64,000 bases of DNA. It comes from Streptococcus mitis (lineage in GTDB: Bacteria; Bacillota; Bacilli; Lactobacillales; Streptococcaceae). The stretch is taken from contig NZ_CAMIAF010000009.1 in NCBI RefSeq assembly GCF_946190375.1, positions 38,747 through 102,746 of the forward strand, read 5' to 3'. Positions within the stretch are counted from its first letter, which is position 1. Every line of letters begins with the position of its first letter. Position numbers and translations under genes: made by a program. This document shows positions 47,352 to 59,939 of the stretch, one piece after another. The notes under the pieces are model-generated. The model did no database searches and was not told the DNA's origin. It worked only from the letters and a program-made list of their open reading frames with translations.

Positions 47352-50300
47352 ATGAGAAAAACACCATCTCACACTGAGAAAAAAATGGTTTACAGCATCC
47401 GTTCCCTCAAGAATGGAACTGGTTCTGTCCTTATTGGAGCAAGCCTTGTTCTGCTTGCCATGGCTACACCAACTATCTCAGCCAACGAAAATACTACAAG
47501 CAATAAGGGAACTAGTAATGAAACTACTACTGTCCTTGCCCAACCTCTTACTGATACAGCAGTTAACTCTGATAAGAACGAAAGTGATATTTCTTCACCT
47601 AAAAATGCAAACGCTTCCCTAGCGAAAACAGAAGAAAAACCTGCAACAGAGGCAACCACTCCTGCTGCTGCAACTCCAGCCGATTCAGCACCACAAACTG
47701 GGCAAGATCGTTCAAATGAGCCAACTACTTCTACTAGTCCAGTAGCAACTGAAACTAAGGCAGAAGAGCCAATCGAAGACAACTATTTCCGTATCCACGT
47801 CAAAAAGCTTCCTGAAGAAAACAAGGATGCTCAAGGACTATGGACTTGGGACGATGTTGAAAAACCTTCTGAAAATTGGCCTAACGGAGCCCTGTCCTTT
47901 AAGGATGCCAAAAAAGATGACTATGGCTACTACCTAGATGTCAAATTAAAGGGAGAACAAGCCAAGAAAATTAGCTTCCTCATCAATAATACAGCTGGAA
48001 AAAATCTAACTGGCGATAAATCGGTAGAAAAACTGGCGCCAAAGATGAATGAGGCTTGGTTGGACCAAGATCACAAGGTTTTCTCTTACGAGCCACAACC
48101 TGCAGGAACTATTCGTGTCAACTACTACCGCACAGATGGCAACTATGACAAGAAAGCTCTCTGGTACTGGGGAGATGTGAAAAATCCAAGTAGTGGTGAA
48201 TGGCCTAACGGAACAGACTTTACGGCTACAGGCAAATATGGTCGCTATATCGATATTCCACTCAAAGATGCAGCTAAAGATCTTGGATTTTTATTACTAG
48301 ACAGAAAGAAACAAGGAGACGATGTGAAAATCCGTAAAGAAGATTATAAGTTCACAGATTTGAAAAATCATAGCCAAATTTTCCTAAAAGATGATGACGA
48401 AACCATCTACACCAACCCCTACTATGTGCACGATATCCGCATGACAGGAGCTCAACACGTAGGAACTTCTAGCATTGAAAGTAGTTTTTCAACACTTGTC
48501 GGTGCTAAAAAAGAAGATATCCTCAAACACTCCAACATCACTAATCACCTAGGAAACAAAGTAACTATCACTGATGTTGCAATCGATGAGGCTGGTAAGA
48601 AAGTGACCTACAGCGGAGATTTCTCTGACACAAAACATCCTTATACCGTTAGCTACAACTCTGACAAATTCACTACCAAAACAAGCTGGCGTCTGAAAGA
48701 TGAGACTTACAGTTATGATGGCAAACTTGGAGCTGACCTAAAAGAAGAAGGAAAACAAGTTGATTTAACTCTTTGGTCACCAAGTGCTGATAAGGTTTCT
48801 GTCGTTGTCTACGACAAGAATGACCCTGAAAAAGTGGTTGGAACTGTCGCTCTTGAAAAAGGGGAAAGAGGAACCTGGAAACAAACTCTAGATAGCACAA
48901 ACAAACTAGGCATCACTGATTTCACTGGCTACTATTATCAATACCAAATCGAGCGTCAGGGTAAAACTGTTCTTGCACTCGATCCTTACGCTAAATCCCT
49001 CGCTGCTTGGAACAGCGATCTTGCAAAAACAGACGCTTCCCATAAAGTGGCTAAAGCCGCCTTTGTAAATCCAGCTAAACTAGGACCTCAAGACTTGACT
49101 TATGGTAAAATTCATAACTTCAAGACTCGTGAAGATGCCGTTATCTATGAAGCTCATGTGCGTGACTTCACTTCAGATCCTGCCATCGCAAAAGATTTGA
49201 CTAAGCCATTTGGTACCTTTGAAGCCTTTATCGAAAAACTAGACTACCTCAAAAACTTGGGTGTAACCCACATCCAGCTCCTTCCAGTCTTGTCTTACTA
49301 CTTTGTCAATGAATTGAAAAACCACGAACGCTTATCTGACTATGCTTCAAGCAACAGCAACTACAACTGGGGATATGACCCTCAAAACTACTTCTCCTTG
49401 ACTGGTATGTACTCAAGCGATCCTAAAAATCCAGAAAAACGAATCGCAGAATTTAAAAACCTCATCAACGAGATCCACAAACGTGGCATGGGAGCTATCC
49501 TGGACGTAGTGTATAACCATACAGCCAAAGTCGATATCTTTGAAGACCTAGAACCAAACTACTACCACTTTATGGATGCTGACGGAACACCTCGCACTAG
49601 CTTTGGTGGTGGACGTTTGGGGACAACCCACCATATGACCAAACGTCTCCTAGTTGACTCTATCAAATACCTAGTTGATACCTACAAAGTAGATGGATTC
49701 CGCTTCGATATGATGGGAGACCATGATGCAGCTTCTATCGAAGAAGCTTACAAGGCCGCACGCGCCCTCAATCCAAACCTCATCATGCTGGGTGAAGGTT
49801 GGAGAACCTATGCTGGCGATGAAAACATGCCTACTAAAGCTGCTGACCAAGATTGGATGAAACATACCGATACTGTCGCTGTCTTCTCAGATGACATCCG
49901 TAACAACCTCAAGTCTGGTTATCCAAACGAAGGTCAACCTGCCTTTATCACAGGTGGCAAGCGTGATATCAACACTGTCTTTAAAAATCTCATTGCTCAA
50001 CCAACCAACTTTGAAGCAGACAGCCCTGGAGATGTTATCCAATACATCGCAGCCCATGATAACTTGACCCTCTTTGACATCATTGCCCAGTCTATCAAAA
50101 AAGACCCAAGCAAGACTGAGAACTATGCTGAAATTCATCGTCGTTTGCGACTTGGAAATCTCATGGTCTTGACGGCTCAAGGAACTCCATTTATCCACTC
50201 TGGTCAGGAATACGGACGTACTAAACAATTCCGTGACCCAGCCTACAGAACTCCTGTAGCAGAGGACAAAAAACCAAACAAATCTCACTTGTTGCGTGAT

Positions 50301-51245
50301 AAGGACGGCAACCCATTTGACTATCCTTACTTCATCCATGATTCTTACGATTCTAGCGATGCAGTTAACAAGTTTGACTGGACTAAGGCTACAGATGGAA
50401 AAGCTTATCCTGAAAATGTCAAGAGCCGTGACTACATGAAAGGTCTGATTGCCCTTCGTCAATCTACAGATGCCTTCCGACTTAAGAGTCTCCAAGATAT
50501 CAAAGACCGTGTACACCTCATCACTGTCCCAGGTCAAAATGGTGTAGAAAAAGAGGATGTAGTAATTGGCTACCAAATCACTGCTCCAAACGGTGATATC
50601 TACGCAGTCTTTGTCAATGCGGATGAAAAAGCTCGCGAATTTAATTTGGGAACTGCCTTTGCCCACCTCAGAAATGCTGAAGTTTTGGCAGATGAAAACC
50701 AAGCAGGACCAGTAGGAATTGCCAACCCGAAAGGACTTGAGTGGACTGAAAAAGGCTTGAAATTGAATGCCCTTACAGCTACTGTTCTTCGAGTCTCTCA
50801 AAGCCGTCCAGCTATGAAAGATAAACCAGAATTTGACCTTTCAAATTCTAGACAAGAACAAGGTCAAGAGCACAGTACAAGCGATATTCCAAATCGATTA
50901 AACAAACCTGAACATCAAAATACAGATCCAGCTCCACAAGCTAAACCTGATTCTACTAAACCAGATACAAAAGTAGCTGATGCAGAAAATAAACCTAGCC
51001 AAGCTACAACTGATTCACAAGCTGAACAACCAGCACAAGAAGCACAAGCATCATCTGTAAGTGAAGCTGTTCGAAACGAATCGGTAGATAACTCTAACAA
51101 GGAAAATATATCTGCAACTCCAGCTAAACAAGCTGAACTTCCAAATACAGGAACCAAAAACGATAACAAACTCCTGTTTGCAGGAATTAGTCTCCTCGCC
51201 CTTCTAGGTCTCGGGTTCTTGCTAAAAAACAAAAAAGAGAACTAA
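47352..51245 (+). CDS. spuA: LPXTG-anchored amylopullulanase SpuA
   Basis: 1297 aa. YSIRSLKNGTGSVLIGA signal peptide, a Thr/Pro-rich linker, two CBM41 starch-binding modules (LWTWDDVEKPSENWPNG and LWYWGDVKNPSSGEWPNG), then a GH13 pullulanase domain with the nucleophile in GFRFDMMGDHD, the acid in LGEGWRT and the region AAHDNLTLFD. A C-terminal repetitive region ends in LPNTG, a hydrophobic helix and KNKKEN. It degrades glycogen and pullulan at the cell surface and is a known adhesin-like virulence factor in pneumococcus. Confidence 0.97.
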   Translation: MRKTPSHTEKKMVYSIRSLKNGTGSVLIGASLVLLAMATPTISANENTTSNKGTSNETTTVLAQPLTDTAVNSDKNESDISSPKNANASLAKTEEKPATEATTPAAATPADSAPQTGQDRSNEPTTSTSPVATETKAEEPIEDNYFRIHVKKLPEENKDAQGLWTWDDVEKPSENWPNGALSFKDAKKDDYGYYLDVKLKGEQAKKISFLINNTAGKNLTGDKSVEKLAPKMNEAWLDQDHKVFSYEPQPAGTIRVNYYRTDGNYDKKALWYWGDVKNPSSGEWPNGTDFTATGKYGRYIDIPLKDAAKDLGFLLLDRKKQGDDVKIRKEDYKFTDLKNHSQIFLKDDDETIYTNPYYVHDIRMTGAQHVGTSSIESSFSTLVGAKKEDILKHSNITNHLGNKVTITDVAIDEAGKKVTYSGDFSDTKHPYTVSYNSDKFTTKTSWRLKDETYSYDGKLGADLKEEGKQVDLTLWSPSADKVSVVVYDKNDPEKVVGTVALEKGERGTWKQTLDSTNKLGITDFTGYYYQYQIERQGKTVLALDPYAKSLAAWNSDLAKTDASHKVAKAAFVNPAKLGPQDLTYGKIHNFKTREDAVIYEAHVRDFTSDPAIAKDLTKPFGTFEAFIEKLDYLKNLGVTHIQLLPVLSYYFVNELKNHERLSDYASSNSNYNWGYDPQNYFSLTGMYSSDPKNPEKRIAEFKNLINEIHKRGMGAILDVVYNHTAKVDIFEDLEPNYYHFMDADGTPRTSFGGGRLGTTHHMTKRLLVDSIKYLVDTYKVDGFRFDMMGDHDAASIEEAYKAARALNPNLIMLGEGWRTYAGDENMPTKAADQDWMKHTDTVAVFSDDIRNNLKSGYPNEGQPAFITGGKRDINTVFKNLIAQPTNFEADSPGDVIQYIAAHDNLTLFDIIAQSIKKDPSKTENYAEIHRRLRLGNLMVLTAQGTPFIHSGQEYGRTKQFRDPAYRTPVAEDKKPNKSHLLRDKDGNPFDYPYFIHDSYDSSDAVNKFDWTKATDGKAYPENVKSRDYMKGLIALRQSTDAFRLKSLQDIKDRVHLITVPGQNGVEKEDVVIGYQITAPNGDIYAVFVNADEKAREFNLGTAFAHLRNAEVLADENQAGPVGIANPKGLEWTEKGLKLNALTATVLRVSQSRPAMKDKPEFDLSNSRQEQGQEHSTSDIPNRLNKPEHQNTDPAPQAKPDSTKPDTKVADAENKPSQATTDSQAEQPAQEAQASSVSEAVRNESVDNSNKENISATPAKQAELPNTGTKNDNKLLFAGISLLALLGLGFLLKNKKEN

Positions 51246-51264
51246 ACTAGCCCTCCTATAGAAA

Positions 51265-51301
51265 AATCCCCCGAGCTATAATGCTTGGGGGATTGATTTT
51301 T
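51265..51301 (+). terminator. Terminator of spuA
   Basis: AATCCCCC/GGGGGATT with a T-rich tail. A second hairpin, CCTAAT/ATTAGG with T6 (about 51318-51342), lies between the spuA and LLM genes. Confidence 0.88.
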
Positions 51302-51344
51302 GTACAATATTTGTTGTCCTAATAAACTCGATTAGGATTTTTTA

Positions 51345-52384
51345 TTAAGCCTCTTTCATGGCAAAATAAGCCCGTACTTTTGGAGCCACTTGCGTTCCGA
51401 AAAGTTTAATAGCTCTTAGAACTTGATCATGAGGCATGGAGCCAAGCGGTAAAAGCGGTCCAAACCTAAATCCTTAATCATGCGAATCAATTTTTCCGCC
51501 ACCTGATCTGGATTGCCCACAAACATAGCACCATTTGGCCCAACTTGCTCCAAATATTGCTCATAACGCAATTCCTGCCAGTGCGGACGGTCTTTGGAAA
51601 TAGCATCCACCACTTGCTTGGTCGGATGGAAATAATCTTTTACAGCCTGCTCACCATCCTCAGCAATCCAACCCCAAGAATGGGCTCCAACCTTTAGTTC
51701 CTGACTGGCATGACCCGCTTCGCTCCCAATCTCACGATAAGCCTGAATCAACTTTTTAAAATAACGCGGATTGCCACCAATAATGGCATAGACAATCGGT
51801 AGGCCTACCTGAGCAATCTTCACTGTTGATTCGACATGACCACCTGTCGCTATCCACAAGGGTAATTTGTCCTGAACTGGACGAGGATAAACTTCTTTGC
51901 CAGAGATTGTTTGGGTCAAGCGACCTTGCCAGTCTAGCTTGGTCTTTTCATTAACTAACTGAAGCAAGTCTAATTTCTCATCAAAAAGGGCTTCGTAGTC
52001 TTTCAAATCATAGCCAAACAAGGGGAAAGATTCCGTGAAAGAACCCCTTCCAGCCATAATCTCCGCACGTCCATTTGACAAAGCATCAATAGTGGCATAT
52101 TGTTGGAACAAACGAATCGGGTCCATACTTGAGAGAATGCTGACTGCACTGGTCAAACGGATTTTCTTGGTATTGACTGCTCCAGCTGCCAGAACAATCT
52201 CTGGGGCTGATACTGCAAAATCCGCTCGATGGTGCTCACCAATTCCATACACGTCCAAATCAACCTTATCAGCCAGTTCAATCTCCGCCACCAACTGACG
52301 AATGCGTTCGGCATGGCTGTAAGTTTGCCCAGTCCCTTCAAGCTCCGTTGTTTCCCCAAATGTTGAAATTCCCAATTCTACCAT
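51345..52384 (-). pseudogene. Luciferase-like (LLM) flavin monooxygenase, frameshifted near the C-terminus
   Basis: From MVELGISTFGETTELEG the frame is intact for 319 codons: DVYGIGEHHRADFAVSAPE, GRGSFTESFPLFGYD and IATGGH are standard LLM motifs, so most of the FMN/F420-type TIM barrel is present. At about 51,440 the reading frame shifts (LGLDRFYRLAPC.. stop at 51416), while another frame encodes the expected tail (PLGSMPHDQVLRAIKLFG, ending AYFAMKEA at 51345). The 1040-bp span is 3n+2. A small deletion probably truncated the protein by about 30 residues; the remaining barrel may still fold. Confidence 0.8.
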
Positions 52385-52471
52385 TGTGATTCTCCCCGTC
52401 TATTTCTTTCCTGCAATTTGAAAAATTATTCTAACACGAATCTTGACTACAAGCAACCAATCTGTTCACAA

Positions 52472-52495
52472 GAAAAAGCCTAGATAACTAGACTT
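52472..52495 (-). terminator. Terminator of glmS
   Basis: AGTCTAG/CTAGGCT with a TTAT loop, followed by T5 on the minus strand, just after the glmS stop. Confidence 0.7.
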
Positions 52496-52502
52496 TTTTA
52501 GC

Positions 52503-54311
52503 TTATTCTACCGTTACTGACTTAGCAAGGTTACGTGGTTTGTCCACATCAAGTCCACGGTGGAGTGTTGCAAAGTAAGCGACTAATTGCGTTGGCACAA
52601 CCATTGAAATTGGTGAGAGGTAAGGGTGCACAGTTGTAAGGACGATATCGTCTGTATCTTTGGCTACATTTTCTTCTGCGATAGTAAGCACCTTGGCACC
52701 ACGGGCTGCGACCTCTTGGATATTTCCACGAGTATGGTTGGCAAGAACTGGGTCAGACAAGAGGGCCAAGACTGGCGTTCCTTCTTCAATCAAGGCAATG
52801 GTTCCGTGCTTGAGTTCTCCTGCCGCAAAGCCTTCACACTGGATGTAAGAAATCTCTTTGAGTTTGAGACTGGCTTCCATGGCTACGTAGTAATCTTGAC
52901 CACGTCCGATGTAAAAAGCGTTACGAGTCGTTTCAAGAAGCTCACGAACCTTGGCTTCAATGGTTTCTTTCTCTGAAAGAGTTGATTCGATAGACTGAGC
53001 TACGATTGACAATTCATGAACTAGGTCAAAGGCTTGCGCTTTAGCATTGCCGTTCGCTTCACCGACTGCTTTTGCAAGAAAGGCAAGGGCTGCAATTTGC
53101 GCTGTATAGGCCTTGGTTGAGGCCACGGCAATTTCAGGTCCTGCGTGAAGGAGCATGGTATGGTTAGCTTCACGTGAAAGGGTTGAACCTGGAACATTTG
53201 TCACTGTTAAGCTTGGAATTCCCATTTCATTAGCCTTGACCAAAACCTGACGGCTATCTGCTGTTTCACCAGACTGGCTGATAAAGATGAAGAGTGGTTT
53301 TTTGCTGAGAAGTGGCATACCGTAACCCCACTCAGATGAGATACCAAGTTCAACTGGTGTATCTGTCAATTCTTCCAGCATCTTCTTAGAAGCAAATCCT
53401 GCGTGGTAAGATGTTCCAGCTGCAAGGATGTAGATGCGGTCTGCGTCTTGAACGGCCTTAATGATAGCTGGGTCAACCACTACTTGACCTGCCTCATCTG
53501 TGTAGGCTTGGATGAGTTTACGCATCACCGTTGGTTGCTCATCGATTTCCTTGAGCATGTAGTAAGGATAAGTCCCCTTACCGATATCTGACAAGTCTAG
53601 CTCAGCAGTGTAGCTAGCACGCTCACGGCGATTACCATCATAGTCTTGAACTTCAACACTATCAGCCTTGACGATGACCAACTCTTGGTCATGGATTTCC
53701 ATGTATTGGCTGGTTTCACGAATCATAGCCATAGCATCTGAGCAGACCATGTTATAGCCTTCTCCAAGACCAATCAAAAGTGGTGATTTATTCTTAGCCA
53801 CATAGATCACTTCAGGATTTTGTGAGTCAACCAAGGCAAAGGCATAAGAACCACGGATGATGTGAAGAGCTTTTTTGAAGGCTTCAAGAACTGAGAGCCC
53901 TTCTTCTTCCGCAAATTTTCCAATCAAGTGAACGGCGATTTCCGTATCTGTTTGCCCCTTGAAGTGGTGACCAGCAAGGTATTCTTCCTTGATTTCCAGA
54001 TAGTTCTCAATCACACCATTGTGAACCAAGACAAATCGCTCAGTCTCAGAGCGGTGTGGGTGAGCATTGTCTTCCGTTGGTTTCCCGTGAGTCGCCCAAC
54101 GAGTATGCCCGATACCAGTTGTACCCTCAACACCAGCTGTCTTAGCAGATAATTCTGCGATACGACCGACAGCCTTGACTAGGTGATTTTCAGCACCACC
54201 TAGGACAAAAATCCCCGCAGAATCATAGCCACGGTATTCGAGCTTTTCAAGCCCTTGAATCAAAATATCAGTTGCATTTGTGTTTCCAACAACACCAACA
54301 ATTCCACACAT
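52503..54311 (-). CDS. glmS: Glutamine-fructose-6-phosphate aminotransferase
   Basis: 602 aa. N-terminal class-II amidotransferase with catalytic Cys in MCGIVGVVG; two SIS domains ([30 protein letters not shown]) and the C-terminal [17 protein letters not shown]. It makes glucosamine-6-phosphate for peptidoglycan. It is monocistronic under two NagR-type operators; no glmS ribozyme is visible in the leader. Confidence 0.98.
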   Translation of the reverse strand: MCGIVGVVGNTNATDILIQGLEKLEYRGYDSAGIFVLGGAENHLVKAVGRIAELSAKTAGVEGTTGIGHTRWATHGKPTEDNAHPHRSETERFVLVHNGVIENYLEIKEEYLAGHHFKGQTDTEIAVHLIGKFAEEEGLSVLEAFKKALHIIRGSYAFALVDSQNPEVIYVAKNKSPLLIGLGEGYNMVCSDAMAMIRETSQYMEIHDQELVIVKADSVEVQDYDGNRRERASYTAELDLSDIGKGTYPYYMLKEIDEQPTVMRKLIQAYTDEAGQVVVDPAIIKAVQDADRIYILAAGTSYHAGFASKKMLEELTDTPVELGISSEWGYGMPLLSKKPLFIFISQSGETADSRQVLVKANEMGIPSLTVTNVPGSTLSREANHTMLLHAGPEIAVASTKAYTAQIAALAFLAKAVGEANGNAKAQAFDLVHELSIVAQSIESTLSEKETIEAKVRELLETTRNAFYIGRGQDYYVAMEASLKLKEISYIQCEGFAAGELKHGTIALIEEGTPVLALLSDPVLANHTRGNIQEVAARGAKVLTIAEENVAKDTDDIVLTTVHPYLSPISMVVPTQLVAYFATLHRGLDVDKPRNLAKSVTVE

Positions 54312-54350
54312 AGTATATACGACACAGACCAGCTGTGCTTTCTCCTTAAA

Positions 54351-54366
54351 ATTGGTATAGTCTAAT
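54351..54366. promoter_or_regulatory. NagR-type operator 1 (glmS)
   Basis: ATTGGTATAGTCTAAT, nearly palindromic and close to the GntR/NagR (DasR) consensus, downstream of the -10. NagR represses when amino-sugar phosphate is scarce or absent, so glmS would respond to glucosamine supply. Confidence 0.7.
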
Positions 54367-54392
54367 TCCTCTTTTGTAGAATCAGCAAAAAC

Positions 54393-54421
54393 AGTATATA
54401 CTTGTTTCTTTCACTTGTCAA
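54393..54421 (-). promoter_or_regulatory. glmS promoter
   Basis: On the minus strand TTGACA (54421-54416), a 17-bp spacer and TATACT (54398-54393), placed between the two NagR-type sites. Confidence 0.85.
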
Positions 54422-54429
54422 GAGTAAAA

Positions 54430-54446
54430 ATTGGTATAGTTCAAAT
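54430..54446. promoter_or_regulatory. NagR-type operator 2 (glmS)
   Basis: ATTGGTATAGTTCAAAT, eight bp upstream of the -35 on the minus strand. With site 1 it flanks the promoter, allowing a loop or steric block. Confidence 0.65.
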
Positions 54447-54502
54447 TAAGCTCTTGTAAGCCAAAAACTCTGACCAATTAGGACAATCAGTCAGAGTCTT
54501 TC

Positions 54503-55882
54503 TTAAAATCCATTATTGTCGCTTAGTTCCTTGAACCAGTGCCCTGATTTTTTCAGACGACGTTCTTGCGTTTCCAAGTCTAATTCGACCAAACCATAGC
54601 GATTTTTATAGCTGTTGAGCCATGACCAGCAATCGATAAAGGTCCAAATCAAGTAGCCCTTACAATTGGCTCCGTCTTCAATGGCACGGTGCAGTTCACG
54701 CAGATGAGCTTTTACAAAGTCAATACGGTAATCATCTTGAATCATTCCATCTTGACGGAATTTTTCTTCCCCTTCAACACCCATACCATTCTCTGTCAAC
54801 ATCCACTCGATATTGCCATAATTTTTCTTGATATTTTGGGCGATGTCATAAATCCCTTGCTCATAAATCTCCCAGCCACGGTGAGGATTGATTTTACGTC
54901 CAGGCATCACATAAGGCTCATAAAAATGTTCTGGTAAGAGTGGACTCTCTGGGTGCTTAGCAAATCGAGGAGCCATAACACGCAAAGGTTGATAGTAGTT
55001 GACACCAAGGAAGTCCACTGTATTGTCACGAATGAGCTTCAACTCCTCCTCTGTAGCATCAGGCAAGAGACCGTATTCATGTAAGATTTCTACCAACTCC
55101 TGTGGATAAGTCCCTAAAACAGACGGATCTAAGAAAGATTGGGCCTGAAAAAGGTCCGCAATACTAGCAGCCTTGACATCAGCAGGATGCTGGCTACGTG
55201 GATAAGCCGGTGTCAAGTTGAGGACAATCCCAATCTTGGAATCTGGCAAAAGTTCATGACAAGCCTTAACCGCCCGACTGCTGGCCAATTGTGTATGATA
55301 TGCTACTTTAACGGCTGCCTCTGCATCCACCTTATGTGGATAATGGGCATCGTAAAAATAGCCAAATTCTACTGGAACGATGGGCTCGTTAAAGGTAATC
55401 CATTGATCCACTAAATCTCCATAAGTCTCAAAACAAAAACGGGCATAGTCTTCATAAGCTGAAACTGTCGCCTTATTTTCCCAACCATCACCAGCTTCTT
55501 GAAGAGCAAAAGGCAAATCAAAGTGGTAGAGATTGACTAAAAGACGAATCCCCTTAGCCTTAATAGCCTCAAAAACTTTACGATAGAAATCCACACCTTG
55601 AGGATTGACTTTTCCACATCCTTGTGGAAAAATCCGTGACCACTGAATAGAAGTCCGAAAGGCCGTGTGACCAGTTTCTAACAAGAGATCGATATCCTTT
55701 TCCCAGTTTTCATAAAAGGTTGATGTTTTATCTGGACCAATCCCATTATAGTAACGATTTGGCTCCACTTGGTACCAATAATCCCAGAGATTATCTCCCT
55801 TACCGTCACCAGCTACACGTCCTTCTGTTTGTGGTCCAGAAGTAGAGGATCCCCAGACAAAATCCTTCGGAAATCTTAGCAT
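54503..55882 (-). CDS. GH1 family glycosidase (6-phospho-beta-glucosidase-like)
   Basis: 459 aa. N-terminal FPKDFVWGSSTSGPQTEG, acid/base in ITFNEPIVPVEFG and nucleophile in MLTENGMGVEGEE. The residues around VDFLGVNYYQPL are normal GH1. It hydrolyses beta-glucosides or phospho-glucosides; the exact substrate cannot be assigned. It stands alone between glmS and proS without a PTS gene. Confidence 0.92.
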   Translation of the reverse strand: MLRFPKDFVWGSSTSGPQTEGRVAGDGKGDNLWDYWYQVEPNRYYNGIGPDKTSTFYENWEKDIDLLLETGHTAFRTSIQWSRIFPQGCGKVNPQGVDFYRKVFEAIKAKGIRLLVNLYHFDLPFALQEAGDGWENKATVSAYEDYARFCFETYGDLVDQWITFNEPIVPVEFGYFYDAHYPHKVDAEAAVKVAYHTQLASSRAVKACHELLPDSKIGIVLNLTPAYPRSQHPADVKAASIADLFQAQSFLDPSVLGTYPQELVEILHEYGLLPDATEEELKLIRDNTVDFLGVNYYQPLRVMAPRFAKHPESPLLPEHFYEPYVMPGRKINPHRGWEIYEQGIYDIAQNIKKNYGNIEWMLTENGMGVEGEEKFRQDGMIQDDYRIDFVKAHLRELHRAIEDGANCKGYLIWTFIDCWSWLNSYKNRYGLVELDLETQERRLKKSGHWFKELSDNNGF

Positions 55883-55924
55883 ACATTTACCTCTTTATCT
55901 ACTCATTTTTCCCATTATACAGAA

Positions 55925-55966
55925 AAAACAAGGTAAAAACTAGTTACATTTTTTCCTTGTTTTTCT
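55925..55966. terminator. Terminator between proS and the GH1 gene
   Basis: Long arms AAACAAGG/CCTTGTTT with T-rich sequence on both sides of the loop, able to serve proS on the minus strand. The -10 TATAAT of the GH1 gene lies on its upstream flank (about 55915). Confidence 0.6.
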
Positions 55967-55980
55967 TCTGATTATAGTTT

Positions 55981-57846
<1,866 letters not shown>

Positions 57847-59106
57847 TTATCTAAAAAAGAGTCGCATGATGTCATTCCAGGTCACAGCAATCATCAAGAC
57901 AACCATGATGACCACTCCGGCCAAGGTGACATAAGTTTCAATTTCTTGTTTTAATGGTTTGCGGCGAATGGCTTCCAGGATATTGAGCACAATCTTACCA
58001 CCATCCAGAGCTGGAATCGGAATAAGATTAAAAACCCCGATATTGATGGAAATCATTGCCAAGAAGTACAAGACATTCTCAATTCCATTTTTAGCAGCAT
58101 CACTACTTGCCTTAAAGATAGCAACAGGTCCACCTAGCTTGTTCAAATCCGGTTGGAAAATCAGATTTTTCAGTTCTGAGAGAATTCGGAGAGCAGAGTC
58201 GGCTGCAGTTGTAAACCCACCTACAAACATAGATACAAAATCTGACTTAATCCCCGGTTGAACACCTAGAAGGTAACGGCCTTGACTTTCTTCCGGAGTA
58301 ACAGTGACTTGTTTGTCACTCCCCTTTTCAGAAATAGTAACATCCAAAGTCGGGGCCGTCTTATCTTTGGTTTCTGTTTCCACAGCCTGGATCAAACTTT
58401 CCCAGTTGCTAACCTCATGTGAGCCGATCTTGGTAATCTGAGCTGTTTCTGGCACTCCCACCTTGGCCAAAGCCCCTTGGGGCATGACATGGAACTGGTT
58501 AGTATCAACATCTCTGACGCCACCCTGCATGAAGATTAAAATCCAAAAAACAACGACACCCAAGATAAAGTTATTCATAGGGCCTGCAAAGTTGGTAATC
58601 AGTTTCCCCCAGATAGTTGCATTTTGATATTGAACATCCAAGGGAGCAATCCGAACCTCAGTACCATCTGCTTCCACAACCGTTGCATCGTGATCCACTG
58701 CAAATGTTTTTTCTTCTTCCAGAACCAAGCCCTTGATAAAGAGCTTGTCTTCAAAATCAAACTGGGTCACTTGCATAGGGAGGGCTGTTTGATCCAATTT
58801 TTTACCTGAAAGATTGATGCGTTTAACCTTACCATCATCAGTAAGCGTCAAACTGACAGGAGTTCCTGTCTTGATTTCAGTTGTATCATCACCCCAACCG
58901 GCCATGCGAACATAGCCCCCCAGAGGCAAGATTCGAATGGTATAGGCCGTTCCATCCTTGCCAATATGAGCAAAGATCTTGGGTCCCATGCCAATGGCAA
59001 ATTCACGCACTAGAATCCCTGATTTCTTGGCAAAGTAGAAGTGTCCGAACTCGTGCACCACCACAATAATCCCAAAAACCAGAATAAAGGTTAAAATTCC
59101 GAGCAT
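57847..59106 (-). CDS. rseP: Site-2 protease RseP/Eep
   Basis: 419 aa. The zinc motif HEFGHF near the N-terminus, the LDG motif [17 protein letters not shown], a central PDZ domain and four transmembrane segments. It cleaves signal peptides or anti-sigma factors within the membrane; in streptococci Eep can process pheromone precursors, so PhrA or Fst-like peptides may be substrates. Confidence 0.96.
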   Translation of the reverse strand: MLGILTFILVFGIIVVVHEFGHFYFAKKSGILVREFAIGMGPKIFAHIGKDGTAYTIRILPLGGYVRMAGWGDDTTEIKTGTPVSLTLTDDGKVKRINLSGKKLDQTALPMQVTQFDFEDKLFIKGLVLEEEKTFAVDHDATVVEADGTEVRIAPLDVQYQNATIWGKLITNFAGPMNNFILGVVVFWILIFMQGGVRDVDTNQFHVMPQGALAKVGVPETAQITKIGSHEVSNWESLIQAVETETKDKTAPTLDVTISEKGSDKQVTVTPEESQGRYLLGVQPGIKSDFVSMFVGGFTTAADSALRILSELKNLIFQPDLNKLGGPVAIFKASSDAAKNGIENVLYFLAMISINIGVFNLIPIPALDGGKIVLNILEAIRRKPLKQEIETYVTLAGVVIMVVLMIAVTWNDIMRLFFR

Positions 59107-59127
59107 AGTATTTCCTCCGTCTTTTGA

Positions 59128-59931
59128 TTAAAAGAGTCCAAACAAGTGCATGATTGGAAATACAAGCAACATACTATCGAAACGATCCAAAACACCACCA
59201 TGTCCAGGGATAAATTTCCCAGAATCCTTGACACCAAAGTGACGCTTGATCGAACTTTCTAGTAAATCACCAAATTGTCCAGCAATGCTAAAGAAAATAG
59301 CAAAGACTGACATCTTGTAAATTCCATACGGAAGAGCAACTGTGCTGTCAACTATCATAAAGATGATGGTTACTAAAATCGCGCCTAAAATACCACCCAA
59401 GGCACCCTCAAAGGTTTTATTTGGAGAAACTGTCGGAGCTAATTTTCGTTTACCATAGTTCATCCCAACAAGATAGGCACCACTGTCTGTCGCCCAGACG
59501 ATACACAAGGCCAATAGAGCCTTATCTAAACCTGCAACGCGAGCATCTAGTAAAGCATTAAATCCAAAACCAACATAGAAACTCATAGCAAGAGGGAAAA
59601 CAGCGTCCTCAATCGTATAAGACTTGCTAAAAACGGTCGTTCCTAACATGATTGAAATCAAAACACTATAGGCAACCACATTCCCATCAACTGGCAAAAA
59701 AGTCAGGTAATTCTCCAAGGGAATGGTCAAAGCAAAGGTTGCAAAGAGGGTCAAGAGGCCCTCCATGGTCATGGTCTCTAGACCTCTCATCTTCAAAAGT
59801 TCATGCATGGCTAGCATGGCTATGATTCCAATTGCTATCTGAAGCAAGAGTCCCCCAATCATTAAAATCGGTAGGAAAATAGCCAGGGCAATCCCTGCAA
59901 ACAAGGTTCTTTTCTGTAAATCCTGTGTCAT
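59128..59931 (-). CDS. cdsA: Phosphatidate cytidylyltransferase
   Basis: 267 aa with about eight membrane segments and the C-terminal CDP-diacylglycerol synthase motif SIKRHFGVKDSGKFIPGHGG with LDRFDS. It makes CDP-diacylglycerol for phospholipid synthesis. It is followed by rseP after 21 bp. Confidence 0.97.
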   Translation of the reverse strand: MTQDLQKRTLFAGIALAIFLPILMIGGLLLQIAIGIIAMLAMHELLKMRGLETMTMEGLLTLFATFALTIPLENYLTFLPVDGNVVAYSVLISIMLGTTVFSKSYTIEDAVFPLAMSFYVGFGFNALLDARVAGLDKALLALCIVWATDSGAYLVGMNYGKRKLAPTVSPNKTFEGALGGILGAILVTIIFMIVDSTVALPYGIYKMSVFAIFFSIAGQFGDLLESSIKRHFGVKDSGKFIPGHGGVLDRFDSMLLVFPIMHLFGLF

Positions 59932-59939
59932 ATTTCCTC

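Noticed and set aside
47390-47782. Long open frame antisense to the 5' part of spuA
   Set aside because: A by-product of Ser/Thr/Ala-rich codons in the surface protein; no ribosome site or family.
49887-50801. 304-codon open frame antisense to spuA
   Set aside because: No ribosome site, unlikely composition, and fully inside a conserved GH13 domain on the other strand.
54312-54500. glmS ribozyme
   Set aside because: No ribozyme core sequence is visible; two NagR-type operators and a normal promoter account for the leader.
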